DNA of 64,000 bases from Alsobacter metallidurans (GCF_014636935.1 NZ_BMES01000001.1:1617782-1681781); one strand, 5' to 3'. Counted from the first letter of the stretch, positions 1-8,800 are shown. Made by a program: numbers and translations. Notes: generated by a model not told the origin, from the sequence alone.

Positions 1-684
1 CAACATGGTGTTCACCTTCGGCACGTAGCTGCCGGCCTCGATGTCGAAGGCATTCAGGAGGAACACGAAATCGCGGTCGACGCGGCGGAACGTCGGGTCG
101 CGGGGATGGACCACGAAGAAGCCCATCATGCCCATCGCCATCTGGACCATTTCGTCCGAGTGGGGGTGGTACATGAAGGTGCCGGACTTCTGCAGAATGA
201 ACTCGTACACGAAGGTCTTACCGGGTGGGATGTGGGGCTGCGTTAGCCCGCCGACGCCATCCATGCCGTTCGGGAGAAGCTGCCCATGCCAATGCACGGC
301 CGTGTTCTCTGGGAGTTTGTTGGTGACAAAGATGCGCACCTTGTCGCCCTCGACAGCCTCAATGGTCGGGCCGGGTGACTGGCCGTTGTAGCCCCACAAA
401 TGCGCCTTCATGCCCGGCGCGAGTTCCCGCACCACGGGCTCGGCCACGAGGTGAAACTCCTTCCAGTCCCCGTTGGTCCGCCACGGCAGCGTCCAGCCGT
501 TCAGGGTCACGACGGGCTGGTAGTCCGGGCCGCTCTGGGGAAACAGCGGGGGCTGCATCGTGGCCTGGTCCATAGTGGGCGCCTCGGGCAAGCCCGCCGC
601 CTGGGTGCGGCCGCTGATGGCGGATGCGCCCACGAGCGCCAGTCCGCCGCCTGCGCCGAGCAGGCCTCTGCGTGATAGGTTCAT
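1..684 (-). CDS. Multicopper oxidase, Tat-exported, C-terminus outside window
   Basis: N-terminal 228 codons of a periplasmic multicopper oxidase (CopA/CumA-like), probably oxidising Cu(I) or otherwise supporting copper tolerance. The start carries a twin-arginine signal (SRRGLLGAG, residues 4-12). Two copper-ligand motifs are visible: HWHG at 131-134 and HPHSDE at about 173-178, matching the first cupredoxin domain of the family. The rest of the protein, including the C-terminal HCHxxxH-type motif, lies beyond position 1. The start lies 12 bp after the stop of the CusC-like gene, so it is the last visible gene of a minus-strand metal operon. The open frame carries no internal stop up to the window edge. 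Confidence 0.93.
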   Translation of the reverse strand, partial: MNLSRRGLLGAGGGLALVGASAISGRTQAAGLPEAPTMDQATMQPPLFPQSGPDYQPVVTLNGWTLPWRTNGDWKEFHLVAEPVVRELAPGMKAHLWGYNGQSPGPTIEAVEGDKVRIFVTNKLPENTAVHWHGQLLPNGMDGVGGLTQPHIPPGKTFVYEFILQKSGTFMYHPHSDEMVQMAMGMMGFFVVHPRDPTFRRVDRDFVFLLNAFDIEAGSYVPKVNTML

Positions 685-696
685 GGTGGTTCCCGT

Positions 697-2154
697 TCAA
701 TGGCCGCCGGCCGCGGGTGCGGCCGAGGCTGTCGCGGCCGCGCTGCTTTCGCCGCCGCCCACCCCGCCGCCCACAAGGGCCGCCTTGAGGTCGGTTGCGG
801 CGATCCAGAAATCGCGGCGTGCATTGATGGCGTCTACGTTGCTCAAGACGCGGGCGCGCGCGTCCGTGATCAGTGCAGTCACATCCACGAGCATGCCGCT
901 GTATTGCAGCAGCGCCTGGTCCTGGATGGTCTTTTGCAAGGGCAAGACGCGGCCTTGGTAGTGGCGCGCTAGGTCGTAGTTGCCGCGATAGCGGAGATAG
1001 GCCTCTCTCGCTTCCGACCGCACGTTGACGGCGCGCTCGGCCAAGCGATTTGCGGCCGCCATGTAGGCCTCTTGGGCGTTCCTCACGCCGGTAGCGCCGA
1101 AGTCGTAGATCGGGATCTGGAACTCCACCTCCAGACCGCGCCGTCTAATCTTGTCGCGTTCGAGTTGTGGGCCGTCCGGTCCCTCGACCACGCTCTTGCT
1201 GCGCTCGTAGTTGGACAGGCCGGCCAGCTCAACGTCGGATACGAACCGCGTTGCGCCCGCCAAGCCATACTGCCCGGCGGTTGCATCCAGGTCGTGCCTG
1301 AGCGCCTGCAGGTCCACGCGCTTTTCGAGCGCACGCCTTTCGACATCGCGGGCTGATGGAACGGCCGAAGGCAGAGCAGGCAGAGATGCTGGGAGCCGGA
1401 AGTCAATGTCCCGCCCCCATAAGCCGAGCTGCCGGATCAGCCGCTCGCGTTCCACCTGCTGGTCGATGCGGGCCCGTGCGAGCTGCGCCCCGAGTTCCTG
1501 GTAAAAGGCGTGCTCACGCGCCTGCTCAAGCTTATTCATCGCGCCTGTTTCGCCGAGCTGCTTGGCGAGTTCGGAGGCAGCGGCCGCCGTCCCGAGCGCC
1601 TGCTGCATGAAGGCGACGCGCTGGTTGGCGGCCACTGTCCGATAGTATTGGCGGCGTGTTTCTGCAGCGAGGCGGAGCACCGCCTCGGCCGTCCGAAACT
1701 GGGCCGCTCGGAAACGCTGCTCGGCAATCGCAGCGCGGGCCGGCAATGTCGCCAGTTCAAACAGTCCGACCAGGATCTGGCGTTCAATCTCGAGTTCGAG
1801 GCTGCCGCCAAGGCGGGACAGGCCGATCCGGGGGCTTGGCGGCAATGTGGCCTGCACGTAGGCGGCCTCCGAAACCCCGAGATCGTTGAATGAGGCTTGC
1901 AGGCCCCGGTTCTTGAACAAGGCAATCTGGACAGCGCCGTCCGGCGTCAGAGGCCGGCGCAGGAGCGCCTCGGCCTGGCGCTGGACCAAGCCAGCAGAGG
2001 CCTCATCCGAGACCTTGACGATGTCCTTGCCAAGCTCGGACTGGGCGAGCCCCTGCGCCGTCGAGAGGCCGCCATCGGAAGAGAAGGACGCGCAGCCGGC
2101 AAGCAGCAGCGAAATGCTGGTGAATATGATTGGTGAGATGCGGGCCATGATCAT
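697..2154 (-). CDS. CusC/TolC-family outer-membrane efflux lipoprotein
   Basis: Outer-membrane channel of an RND-type metal efflux system, expected to dock onto the CusB- and CusA-like proteins encoded divergently at 4214-8778. The 485-residue length fits the TolC superfamily. The N-terminus is a lipoprotein signal with lipobox LLAGC (Cys at residue 21). The body has the long, Ala/Glu/Arg-rich helices and paired repeats of outer-membrane efflux proteins. The start codon overlaps the stop of the upstream small lipoprotein gene (ATGA), implying translational coupling. A start two codons later (MARIS) is possible. Metal specificity is inferred from context. Confidence 0.9.
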   Translation of the reverse strand: MIMARISPIIFTSISLLLAGCASFSSDGGLSTAQGLAQSELGKDIVKVSDEASAGLVQRQAEALLRRPLTPDGAVQIALFKNRGLQASFNDLGVSEAAYVQATLPPSPRIGLSRLGGSLELEIERQILVGLFELATLPARAAIAEQRFRAAQFRTAEAVLRLAAETRRQYYRTVAANQRVAFMQQALGTAAAASELAKQLGETGAMNKLEQAREHAFYQELGAQLARARIDQQVERERLIRQLGLWGRDIDFRLPASLPALPSAVPSARDVERRALEKRVDLQALRHDLDATAGQYGLAGATRFVSDVELAGLSNYERSKSVVEGPDGPQLERDKIRRRGLEVEFQIPIYDFGATGVRNAQEAYMAAANRLAERAVNVRSEAREAYLRYRGNYDLARHYQGRVLPLQKTIQDQALLQYSGMLVDVTALITDARARVLSNVDAINARRDFWIAATDLKAALVGGGVGGGESSAAATASAAPAAGGH

Positions 2155-2405
2155 CGGCCCTTCCTTGCAGCGTCATTCGAGCCGCCGCGCTCGGGGGCGC
2201 CCGGCGCGATGCTGCGGTTCAGCTCGCGCCAGTCCTTCGGCTCGACCACGTCGTAGGCGCGGACGCCTGCGCCGACGGGAGCGTATCGGGGCTGGCGGAT
2301 CGCGACGGTCGGGTCGGCGGGAGCCGTCAGATAAGGCGGCGTCGCGGACGAGCATGCGGCCAGCGGGGCAAGCATGCCCAGGATGGCGAGTGTCATCGGA
2401 TTCAT
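2151..2405 (-). CDS. Small lipoprotein of the metal-efflux operon
   Basis: An 84-residue protein with a lipoprotein signal: a hydrophobic segment ending in LAAC (Cys at residue 18 counted from MNPMT). The rest is Pro-rich and polar and matches no enzyme family I recognise. I start it at MNPMTLAIL; an upstream in-frame ATG at 2429 would add eight polar residues before the signal. It sits directly upstream of, and overlaps by ATGA, the CusC-like gene. Small lipoproteins of unknown role commonly accompany such operons. A function in copper or heavy-metal handling in the envelope is inference from position only. Confidence 0.7.
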   Translation of the reverse strand: MNPMTLAILGMLAPLAACSSATPPYLTAPADPTVAIRQPRYAPVGAGVRAYDVVEPKDWRELNRSIAPGAPERGGSNDAARKGR

Positions 2406-2429
2406 CGGGATGTCCGTCCCGGTCGCCAT

Positions 2430-2549
2430 TCAACGCATGATGGCCTGGAGAGCCATCATCGCGGAGCGGGATACCGGATGAGTCAGGGCGAGGCGGCCGG
2501 CAAGCGGGCGCGCCGAAGGGTGCGGGCGATCAAGCGCCCGCTGCCTGGC
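2430..2549. other. Short non-coding gap in the minus-strand metal operon
   Basis: No credible gene. A weak dyad (GGGCG...CGCCC, about 2524-2539) follows the stop of the Cys-rich gene but has no T-tract, so it may not interrupt the operon. Confidence 0.4.
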
Positions 2550-2987
2550 TCAAATGGTTCGCGGCGGGCGGTCTAGGCCGCCTGTCGTCGAGGCCTTTAC
2601 CTGTTCATCCCTGATTAAGAACAAGACCGACGTTGTTCCCAAGGGGGATTCTAAAGGCGAACTACTACTGATCTGAAACGCAAGGCAAAGGCCCACGCCG
2701 CAGCACCCCTTTGCTCCATCAGGCTGTGCGCCTTGAGTCCCCTCGCAGCCTTTCAAAGTGGGGTCGCACGCAGAGGCCGGCCCGTGTGCGCCCTTGTGCG
2801 CGTGGGCTGATTGCAGAGCATGCTCCTTTATCACATAGGTCGCCGCAGCCGCACGATGACTTTCATGCGCCATCGCTTTGGGCATGGCGAAAGGCGCCAT
2901 CGCGAAAGTGATTGCGAGCAGGAAGCCAATGATCTGGGCCTTGAAGCGCAAGTAGGAGACACTCCTGTAAAAGCGGATTTGTCTCAT
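2550..2987 (-). CDS. Cys/His-rich secreted protein of metal locus
   Basis: A 145-residue protein with a signal-like N-terminus (MRQIRF, a hydrophobic stretch, then AMAHES). It then has a His-containing segment and a Cys cluster (ACDP...KGCEG...KGCCGVGLC) that could bind soft metals. The C-terminus ends in LDRPPR, a Pro/Arg tail of the kind seen on short proteins next to metal-efflux genes. I chose the ATG at 2987; an earlier start at 3014 adds nine residues and would lie inside the broken merR reading frame. It is probably first in the operon running through the lipoprotein, CusC-like and multicopper oxidase genes. Metal binding is inferred from composition and neighbourhood. No catalytic motif is seen. 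Confidence 0.65.
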   Translation of the reverse strand: MRQIRFYRSVSYLRFKAQIIGFLLAITFAMAPFAMPKAMAHESHRAAAATYVIKEHALQSAHAHKGAHGPASACDPTLKGCEGTQGAQPDGAKGCCGVGLCLAFQISSSSPLESPLGTTSVLFLIRDEQVKASTTGGLDRPPRTI

Positions 2988-3027
2988 AGTTGGGGGAAGC
3001 AGGCAAGCCGACAAGGCGCCACTGGTC

Positions 3028-3269
3028 GAATGCGACTAGGATTGAGCACGGCCCGGTGCTCCTGTCCCTACACTTGCTCGCCAGCTTCTGGAGGGCATCG
3101 CTGACGCACTGAAGCTCGGCTATTTTGCGGTTAAGATCTGCGACCCGGCTTTCTACAAGTGCGCGGCCGCCGGAACGATCCTCTAAGGTGTCCAGCCTAA
3201 AAAGCTCTCCGATTTCCTGAGTGTGAACTACGCCGCTTGTTCGTGTCGTACGAAGCGCAGGCGACGCAC
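3028..3269 (-). pseudogene. Frameshifted remnant of a MerR-family metal regulator
   Basis: Translated pieces match the second half of a MerR/CueR-type activator. VRRLRFVRH is read in one frame at about 3243-3269. That frame hits an in-frame TAG at 3228-3230, continues with FTL, and the match resumes in another frame as QEIGELFRLD after an apparent one-base loss near 3217-3222. The coiled dimer helix (RVADLNRKIAEL) and a metal loop with Cys-X7-Cys spacing (CRDRSTGPC), as in CueR, follow. The N-terminal helix-turn-helix is missing, with stops upstream (TGA at 3270-3272), and the C-terminus runs on into the next gene. It cannot encode a working regulator as read. Confidence 0.8.
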
Positions 3270-3407
3270 TCACTACTGTTCACCGTTCATCTCGCCTGAT
3301 CAAAGGTGTCTTAACTGCCTTAGGTCCCTAGTGCGACGCGGCGCGCTCAAGAGCTCGTGATAGCTTGAGCCTTCACGGCCAGGCGCAAACATGACAAGTT
3401 CCCGTTT

Positions 3408-3749
3408 ATGTTCGGTCGTTCCGTCATGCGCATGCTTGCCATGCTTGCAGCCATCGGTCTGTTCCTCGCGCCCCTCTCCGGGGCCCGAGCCGCACCGTGG
3501 TCGCCGGCGGATGTCACTGCGACAATGGATGACGGCATGCCGTGCTGTCCCCCGGCCAAGCCCGTCCCTCCTGACTGCCAAAAGGGGTGTCCGCTCGCCG
3601 CCTTCTGCTTCGCAAAGTCGGCTGCTACGCCCAGCAAGGGACCGGAAGCGCGCACGGCTTCCCTAAGGGCGGCAATAATTCGACCACTCGACGACCCGCG
3701 CCTGGACGGACCACTTCAGGGTCCGCCACTTCGACCTCCGCAGTCCTGA
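3408..3749 (+). CDS. Cys-rich secreted protein, first gene of cusBA-type operon
   Basis: A 113-residue protein with an N-terminal signal peptide (hydrophobic run ending GARAAP) and a compact Cys cluster, PCCPP, then PDCQKGCPL, then FCFA, giving five Cys within about 25 residues. The C-terminus is rich in Pro/Arg (GPPLRPPQ). This architecture resembles the other Cys-rich protein at 2550-2987 and small proteins that precede metal RND operons in rhizobia. Role inferred: periplasmic or membrane-surface binding of copper or a related ion. Start options are the ATG at 3408 or an in-frame ATG at 3426; neither has a strong ribosome-binding site. Confidence 0.65.
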   Translation: MFGRSVMRMLAMLAAIGLFLAPLSGARAAPWSPADVTATMDDGMPCCPPAKPVPPDCQKGCPLAAFCFAKSAATPSKGPEARTASLRAAIIRPLDDPRLDGPLQGPPLRPPQS

Positions 3750-3827
3750 GCTTAGATCCGTCGAACGCGGATGGCCTCGCTATGGGCCGGCCTCCGCATG
3801 CATCCGGTCAAGCTCAGGACAACCCAC

Positions 3828-4217
3828 ATGACAATCAAAGGCCCAGTCGCAACTGCGGCGCTACTTGCGCTGACGGTGGGCGCGCCAGCGCGCGCTGACG
3901 TTAAGGACTACGAGTTCCAACTGGTGACGACGGAGGCGCGGCAAGGCGAGGCGGTCGTCGCCGTGCGGCTGATCGACCGGCGCTCCGGAAAGCCTGTGCC
4001 GGACGCGGTGATCTTCACCAAGCGCCTCGACATGGAGCCCGATGGGATGGCCGCTATGACGTCGGCCATCGACCAGGTGGCCTCAGGAGAGCCGGGGGTT
4101 TATCGCTTTCAGACGAAGCTCACCATGGCGGGTCGGTGGCGGATTTCACTCGGCGCTAAAGTCCAGGGCGAGGTCGGCACTGTGGAAGGCAGGCTGGTCC
4201 TGAAGGCGGGGGAGTGA
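3828..4217 (+). CDS. FixH/YtkA-like periplasmic protein
   Basis: A 129-residue exported protein. After a signal peptide ending PARAD it forms one beta-sandwich-like domain (YEFQLVTTEARQGEAVVAVRLIDRRSGKPVPDAVI...GVYRFQTKL..AGRWRISLGAKVQG) typical of FixH/YtkA-like proteins found beside metal efflux adaptors. The ATG at 3828 is chosen because it precedes the signal peptide directly; an upstream in-frame ATG at 3771 would add 19 unlikely residues. Its TGA stop overlaps the GTG start of the adaptor gene. Likely role: a periplasmic accessory of the RND pump. The exact biochemical function is unknown. Confidence 0.8.
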   Translation: MTIKGPVATAALLALTVGAPARADVKDYEFQLVTTEARQGEAVVAVRLIDRRSGKPVPDAVIFTKRLDMEPDGMAAMTSAIDQVASGEPGVYRFQTKLTMAGRWRISLGAKVQGEVGTVEGRLVLKAGE

Positions 4218-5620
4218 GCCGCCCTGCCTGGAGCGTCCTTGTGCTGGCCGCGCTCGCGGCCAGCATCCTGGGCTATGGCGCCGGCCGCGCTCCGTCAGGC
4301 GCCTTGGACTTGTGGGGCAAGACACGCGCGCTTCTCGGTCAGGTCCCTGCAGCCGATCAGTCGACCCGCAACGACCCAGGAGTCGGGCCTGTTGTTTATT
4401 ACCGCGACCCTGATGGCCGGCCCGCCTATTCCTCGGAGCCGGCCCGCACGGCCGACGGGCGCAATTTCTTAGCGGTGCGCAGAAGCGCCGATCTCAGCTT
4501 CGACGACCCGGCGCAACCCGGCGTAAAGGAGGCCAGAGCTTCCGGGCGCGTCCTGTACTACCGCAACCCGATGGGCCTGCCCGACACCTCCCCAACGCCC
4601 AAAAAAGACTCGATGGGCATGGATTACATCGCGGTGCGGGAGGGGGAGGACGAGCCGGGCGTTCGGCTCTCTCCCGGGAAGCTGCAGCGCACGGGCGTTC
4701 GCTCGACGGCCGCCGAACGTCGCGTTGTCGCCATGGCCGTGCGAGCGCCCGGCGTGGTCCAGCTAGACGAACGCCGCGTGTCCGTGGTGGCCCTGCGCTC
4801 GGACGGCTTCGTCGAGAAGGTCGAGAACGTGACGACCGGGGACCGGGTCCGCAAGGGCCAGCCTCTCCTCCAGCTTTATTCACCGGAAGTGTCGGCCGCG
4901 GCCGCCCAATATCTCACGGGTCTCGGCATCGAGGGCGCGCGGCGGCGTCTGGAGAATCTCGCCGTCCCGCAGGAGGCAATAACCGAGATCGAGCGCAGCC
5001 GCCGCGCTCCGACTTCCTTCACCTGGACGGCGCCGCGGGACGGGGTGGTGCTGGCGCGCAACGCGGTGGAGGGCATGCGGGCCACTGCGGGGGAGGCGCT
5101 GTTTCGCATCGCGGACACCTCGTCCGTGTGGGTCGTCGCCGACATACCTGAGGCAGACCTGGCGAGGGTCTCGGTCGGGCAGGAGGCATCCGTCACTATG
5201 CGCGGATTACCCGGCAGAACGTTCATAGGCCGGGTGACCATCATCTACCCGCAGGTCGAGAAGGTGACTCGCACGGCGCGTGCCAGGATTGAGATAGCCA
5301 ACCGCGACGGGGCCTTGCTTCCCGATATGTACGCCGAGGTCTCCCTGGCGACAGGGCCAAAGGCCGAGGTCGTCGCCGTGCCCGACAGCGCGGTCCTCGA
5401 CACCGGGGCGAGGCGGCTCGTTCTGCTCGACATGGGCGAGGGACGCTTTGAACCGCGCGATGTGGAGACCGGGTCGCGCGGAGGGGGTTGGGTCGAAATC
5501 CGATCCGGCCTGGAGGCCGGCGAGGCGGTCGTCACCGCCGCCAACTTCCTGATCGACGCCGAGAGCAACCTCAGGTCCGCCCTCCAGGGCATGGCCCACG
5601 AGGCGGAGGCGTCGCCATGA
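4214..5620 (+). CDS. CusB-like RND periplasmic adaptor with two heavy-metal-binding domains
   Basis: Membrane-fusion protein linking the CusA-like pump to the CusC-like channel. A GTG start at 4214 overlaps the previous stop (GTGA). After an N-terminal anchor (about residues 7-25) come two tandem small metal-binding motifs. The first, degenerate copy is at about 61-88 (YYRDPDGRP...ADGRNFLAV). The second, canonical copy is at about 114-141 (YYRNPMGLP...DSMGMDYIAV). Barrel-sandwich, alpha-hairpin and beta-barrel parts of the HlyD/CusB fold follow. The first copy has lost the Met residues of the second. The stop overlaps the cusA-like start (ATGA). Cu(I)/Ag(I) specificity is inferred from family and context. 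Confidence 0.93.
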   Translation: MSRPAWSVLVLAALAASILGYGAGRAPSGALDLWGKTRALLGQVPAADQSTRNDPGVGPVVYYRDPDGRPAYSSEPARTADGRNFLAVRRSADLSFDDPAQPGVKEARASGRVLYYRNPMGLPDTSPTPKKDSMGMDYIAVREGEDEPGVRLSPGKLQRTGVRSTAAERRVVAMAVRAPGVVQLDERRVSVVALRSDGFVEKVENVTTGDRVRKGQPLLQLYSPEVSAAAAQYLTGLGIEGARRRLENLAVPQEAITEIERSRRAPTSFTWTAPRDGVVLARNAVEGMRATAGEALFRIADTSSVWVVADIPEADLARVSVGQEASVTMRGLPGRTFIGRVTIIYPQVEKVTRTARARIEIANRDGALLPDMYAEVSLATGPKAEVVAVPDSAVLDTGARRLVLLDMGEGRFEPRDVETGSRGGGWVEIRSGLEAGEAVVTAANFLIDAESNLRSALQGMAHEAEASP

Positions 5621-8600
5621 TCGCCCGCCTGATCGCCTGGTCCGCCCGCAACCTCCTGCTTGTCCTAATTGGGGCCGTGTTTGCCGTCGCAGCGGGCCTG
5701 CAGGCTCTGCGGACGTTGCCGCTCGACGCCATTCCCGACCTCTCCGACGTGCAGGTCATTGTCTACACCGACTACCCGGGGCAAGCGCCCCAAGTCGTGG
5801 AGGACCAGGTCACCTATCCGTTGACCACCGCCATGCTGACGACCCCTCGGTCGAAGGTAGTCCGGGGTTTCTCGTTTTTCGGAGCCTCGTTCGTCTATGT
5901 GATTTTCGAGGACGGCGTGGACCCCTACTGGGCCCGCAGCCGCGTTCTGGAGTACCTGAATGCGGCGTCGCGGCGCCTTCCCACGGGCGTGACTCCGACG
6001 CTCGGCCCTGACGCGACAGGGGTCGGGTGGGTCTATCAATACGCGGTGGTGGCCGCCGGCATGACCTTGGCGGAGCTGCGCTCGCTCCAGGACTGGGTTG
6101 TTAGATTTGCTGCATCGCGGGGGGAGGGTGTCGCGGAGGTCGCCGGCGTCGGCGGCTTCGTGAAGCAGTACAACATCGTGGTCGATCCGCGCCGCTTGCG
6201 GAGCCAGAGCATAACGCTGGCGCAGCTGCGCGACGCAATCCGGGCCAGCAACGCGGATGTGGGCGGCCGCACTCTGGAACTGTCCGAGTTCGAATTCATG
6301 GTGCGGGGCCGCGGCTATCTCCGCTCCATCCAGGACATGGAGAACATCGTTCTGCGGACTGAAGCGGGGACCCCGGTCCGCCTGGGCGACGTGGCGCGGG
6401 TGGAGACCGGACCGGACGAGCGGCGCGGCGTCACGGAACTCAACGGCGAGGGGGAGGTGGCAAGCGGCATCGTCCTGCAACGCTATGGCGCAAACGCCCT
6501 GAACGTCATCCACAGCGTCAAGGAAAAGCTTGCGCAGGTGGCCACCGCGCTGCCCGAAGGCGCGAAGATCGTGCCGGTTTACGACCGCTCGCGCCTGATC
6601 GAGGCCGCCATCGAAACCTTGAAGGGTACGCTGATTGAGGAGAGCGTAATCGTAGCGCTCGTGTGCGGGGTATTTCTTCTTCACCTGCGAAGCGCGCTTG
6701 TCGCCATCCTGATGCTGCCAGTCGGTATCTTGCTGGCGTTCGCGGCCATGCGGCTGATTGGGCTCGGGTCGAATATCATGAGCCTGGGCGGGATTGCGAT
6801 TGCCATCGGCGCGATGATCGACGCGGCCATCGTGATGGTCGAGAACGCCCACAAGCGGTTGGAGCGAGCAGCGCCTGGCGCGAGCCGGGTGGAGGTGTTG
6901 GCGGGCGCGGCCGCCGAGGTCGGCCCGGCGCTGTTCTTCAGCCTGCTCGTCATCACGGTGTCGTTCCTGCCGATTTTCACCTTAGAGGCTCAGGAGGGGC
7001 GAATGTTCGCGCCTCTGGCCTTCACCAAAACCTTCGCGATGGCGGCCGCCGCCCTGCTCTCGGTGACCCTCGTTCCGGCGCTCATGGTTGTCTTTGTGCG
7101 GGGCCGGATCGTGCCGGAAGCCCGCAATCCGGTGAACCGGGTTTTGATCTGGGCCTACAGGCCGGTGATCCGGGGTGTGCTTCGGGCGAAGTGGACGACT
7201 CTGCTCGTTGGAGTTTTGGTCTTGGCGGCCACGATCCTTCCGGCCCGGCAGCTCGGCTCCGAGTTCATGCCAGACCTGGACGAGGGCACGCTGATGTACA
7301 TGCCGACCACACTGCCGGGGCTGTCGGTGACCAAGGCGGCCGAGCTGCTGCAGATGCAAGACAGGATCATCAAATCCTTCCCGGAGGTAGAGTCGGTTTA
7401 CGGCAAGGCCGGACGGGCCGGCACGGCCACCGATCCGGCCCCAATGGAGATGTTTGAAACCATCATCAACCTGAGACCGCGAACCGAGTGGCGCCCCGGC
7501 GTCACCGTCGCCGGACTAAAAGCCGAGTTGGATAGGGCGCTTCAGTTTCCTGGAGTGTCCAATGCGTGGACGATGCCGATCCGGGCCCGTATCGACATGC
7601 TATCGACCGGCATCCGCACTCCTGTGGGCATTAAAGTGTTCGGGACTGACCTGGCCAAAATGGAGAAGGTCGCGCGTGAGGTGGAGGCGGTTGTTCGGGG
7701 AGTGCCGGGCACGTCGAGCGCTTACGCGGAGCGGGTTGTTGGTGGGTACTATTTGGAGATCACCCCTGACCGTGAGGCGCTCGGCCGGTACGGGCTGTCC
7801 GTTGGAGACGTTCAGGACGCCATTGCCGTCGCGCTTGGCGGAGAAACGGTCACGAACACGGTTGAGGGCCGCGAGCGCTACGGCGTGACCATTCGATACC
7901 CCCGCGATCTCCGCTCCAGTCCCGAAGCCATCGCCACGGAGGTACATGTAGCCATGCCAGGCGGGGGGACTGTGCCGCTAGGGCAGGTCGCGAGCGTGAC
8001 CCGCACACGTGGGGCGACCTCGATCCGCACCGAAAACGGGCAACTCGCGGTCTATATCTTCGTGGACATCGCCGGTCGTGACCTGGGCGGGTACGTCGCC
8101 GAGGCGCAGAGCGCGGTCGCTTCCAAGGTGAGCTTCCCGCCGGGGACTTACGTGCAGTGGAGCGGCCAATTCGAATACCTTGAGAGGGCCAAAGCGCGCC
8201 TCCAGGTGGTTGTGCCTGCAACGCTGCTGATCATCTTTCTTCTGCTCTACCTGAATTTCAGGAGGCTGACGGAGACCCTCATCGTCATGCTGTCCCTTCC
8301 CTTCGCGCTGGTTGGGGGCGTTTGGCTCATGTGGATGCTGGAGTTCAACCTTTCGGTTGCGGTGGCAGTAGGCTTTATCGCACTGGCCGGCGTCGCAGCG
8401 GAAACTGGGGTTATTATGTTGATCTACTTAGACCAGGCGCTAGACGAAATCAGGCGCGAGCGCGCGATTGCGGGCGAAACGTTTACGCGGGACGACCTGC
8501 ACGAGGCGATCAGGCTGGGCGCGGTGGAGCGCGTCCGCCCCAAGATGATGACCGTAACGGCGATCATGGCTGGCCTTCTGCCAATCCTGTGGAGTTCTGG

Positions 8601-8778
8601 TGCGGGCTCGGAAGTTTTGCAGCGGATCGCCGTCCCGATGATCGGCGGCATGGTGTCGTCCACCGCGCTAACGCTGGTCGTCATCCCCGCGCTATACGCG
8701 ATCGTCAAGGGGTGGAAACTGCCCGTGCGGGCGGTCGCGGACACCGGACCAGAGCGGGCGCGGATGGCCGCTGAATAG
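5617..8778 (+). CDS. CusA/CzcA-family heavy-metal RND efflux pump
   Basis: Inner-membrane proton-driven pump of 1053 residues, the usual size for the HME-RND family. Evidence: N-terminal transmembrane helix followed by the DAIPDLSDVQV segment, the hallmark region GAMIDAAIVMVEN in the fourth transmembrane segment, and the periplasmic segment MPIRARIDMLSTGIRTP, which resembles the CusA methionine-site region. The C-terminal half repeats the transmembrane block. The ATG at 5617 overlaps the CusB-like stop. A longer upstream in-frame extension exists but is the wrong-frame continuation through the adaptor gene. The family exports Cu(I)/Ag(I) or Zn/Cd/Co; the monovalent type is favoured by the methionines and the adjacent multicopper oxidase. 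Confidence 0.96.
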   Translation: MIARLIAWSARNLLLVLIGAVFAVAAGLQALRTLPLDAIPDLSDVQVIVYTDYPGQAPQVVEDQVTYPLTTAMLTTPRSKVVRGFSFFGASFVYVIFEDGVDPYWARSRVLEYLNAASRRLPTGVTPTLGPDATGVGWVYQYAVVAAGMTLAELRSLQDWVVRFAASRGEGVAEVAGVGGFVKQYNIVVDPRRLRSQSITLAQLRDAIRASNADVGGRTLELSEFEFMVRGRGYLRSIQDMENIVLRTEAGTPVRLGDVARVETGPDERRGVTELNGEGEVASGIVLQRYGANALNVIHSVKEKLAQVATALPEGAKIVPVYDRSRLIEAAIETLKGTLIEESVIVALVCGVFLLHLRSALVAILMLPVGILLAFAAMRLIGLGSNIMSLGGIAIAIGAMIDAAIVMVENAHKRLERAAPGASRVEVLAGAAAEVGPALFFSLLVITVSFLPIFTLEAQEGRMFAPLAFTKTFAMAAAALLSVTLVPALMVVFVRGRIVPEARNPVNRVLIWAYRPVIRGVLRAKWTTLLVGVLVLAATILPARQLGSEFMPDLDEGTLMYMPTTLPGLSVTKAAELLQMQDRIIKSFPEVESVYGKAGRAGTATDPAPMEMFETIINLRPRTEWRPGVTVAGLKAELDRALQFPGVSNAWTMPIRARIDMLSTGIRTPVGIKVFGTDLAKMEKVAREVEAVVRGVPGTSSAYAERVVGGYYLEITPDREALGRYGLSVGDVQDAIAVALGGETVTNTVEGRERYGVTIRYPRDLRSSPEAIATEVHVAMPGGGTVPLGQVASVTRTRGATSIRTENGQLAVYIFVDIAGRDLGGYVAEAQSAVASKVSFPPGTYVQWSGQFEYLERAKARLQVVVPATLLIIFLLLYLNFRRLTETLIVMLSLPFALVGGVWLMWMLEFNLSVAVAVGFIALAGVAAETGVIMLIYLDQALDEIRRERAIAGETFTRDDLHEAIRLGAVERVRPKMMTVTAIMAGLLPILWSSGAGSEVLQRIAVPMIGGMVSSTALTLVVIPALYAIVKGWKLPVRAVADTGPERARMAAE

Positions 8779-8785
8779 CTGGGGG

Positions 8786-8800
8786 GCGGCCTCAGGCCGC
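8786..8800 (+). terminator. Hairpin after cusA-like gene
   Basis: Six-bp GC stem (GCGGCC/GGCCGC) with a TCA loop, 7 bp after the pump stop codon. No T-run follows, so intrinsic termination is uncertain. Confidence 0.4.

Noticed and set aside
5488-5616. Upstream extension of the RND pump reading frame
   Set aside because: It runs through the adaptor gene in another frame and does not match the family N-terminus; the ATG at 5617 overlaps the adaptor stop.
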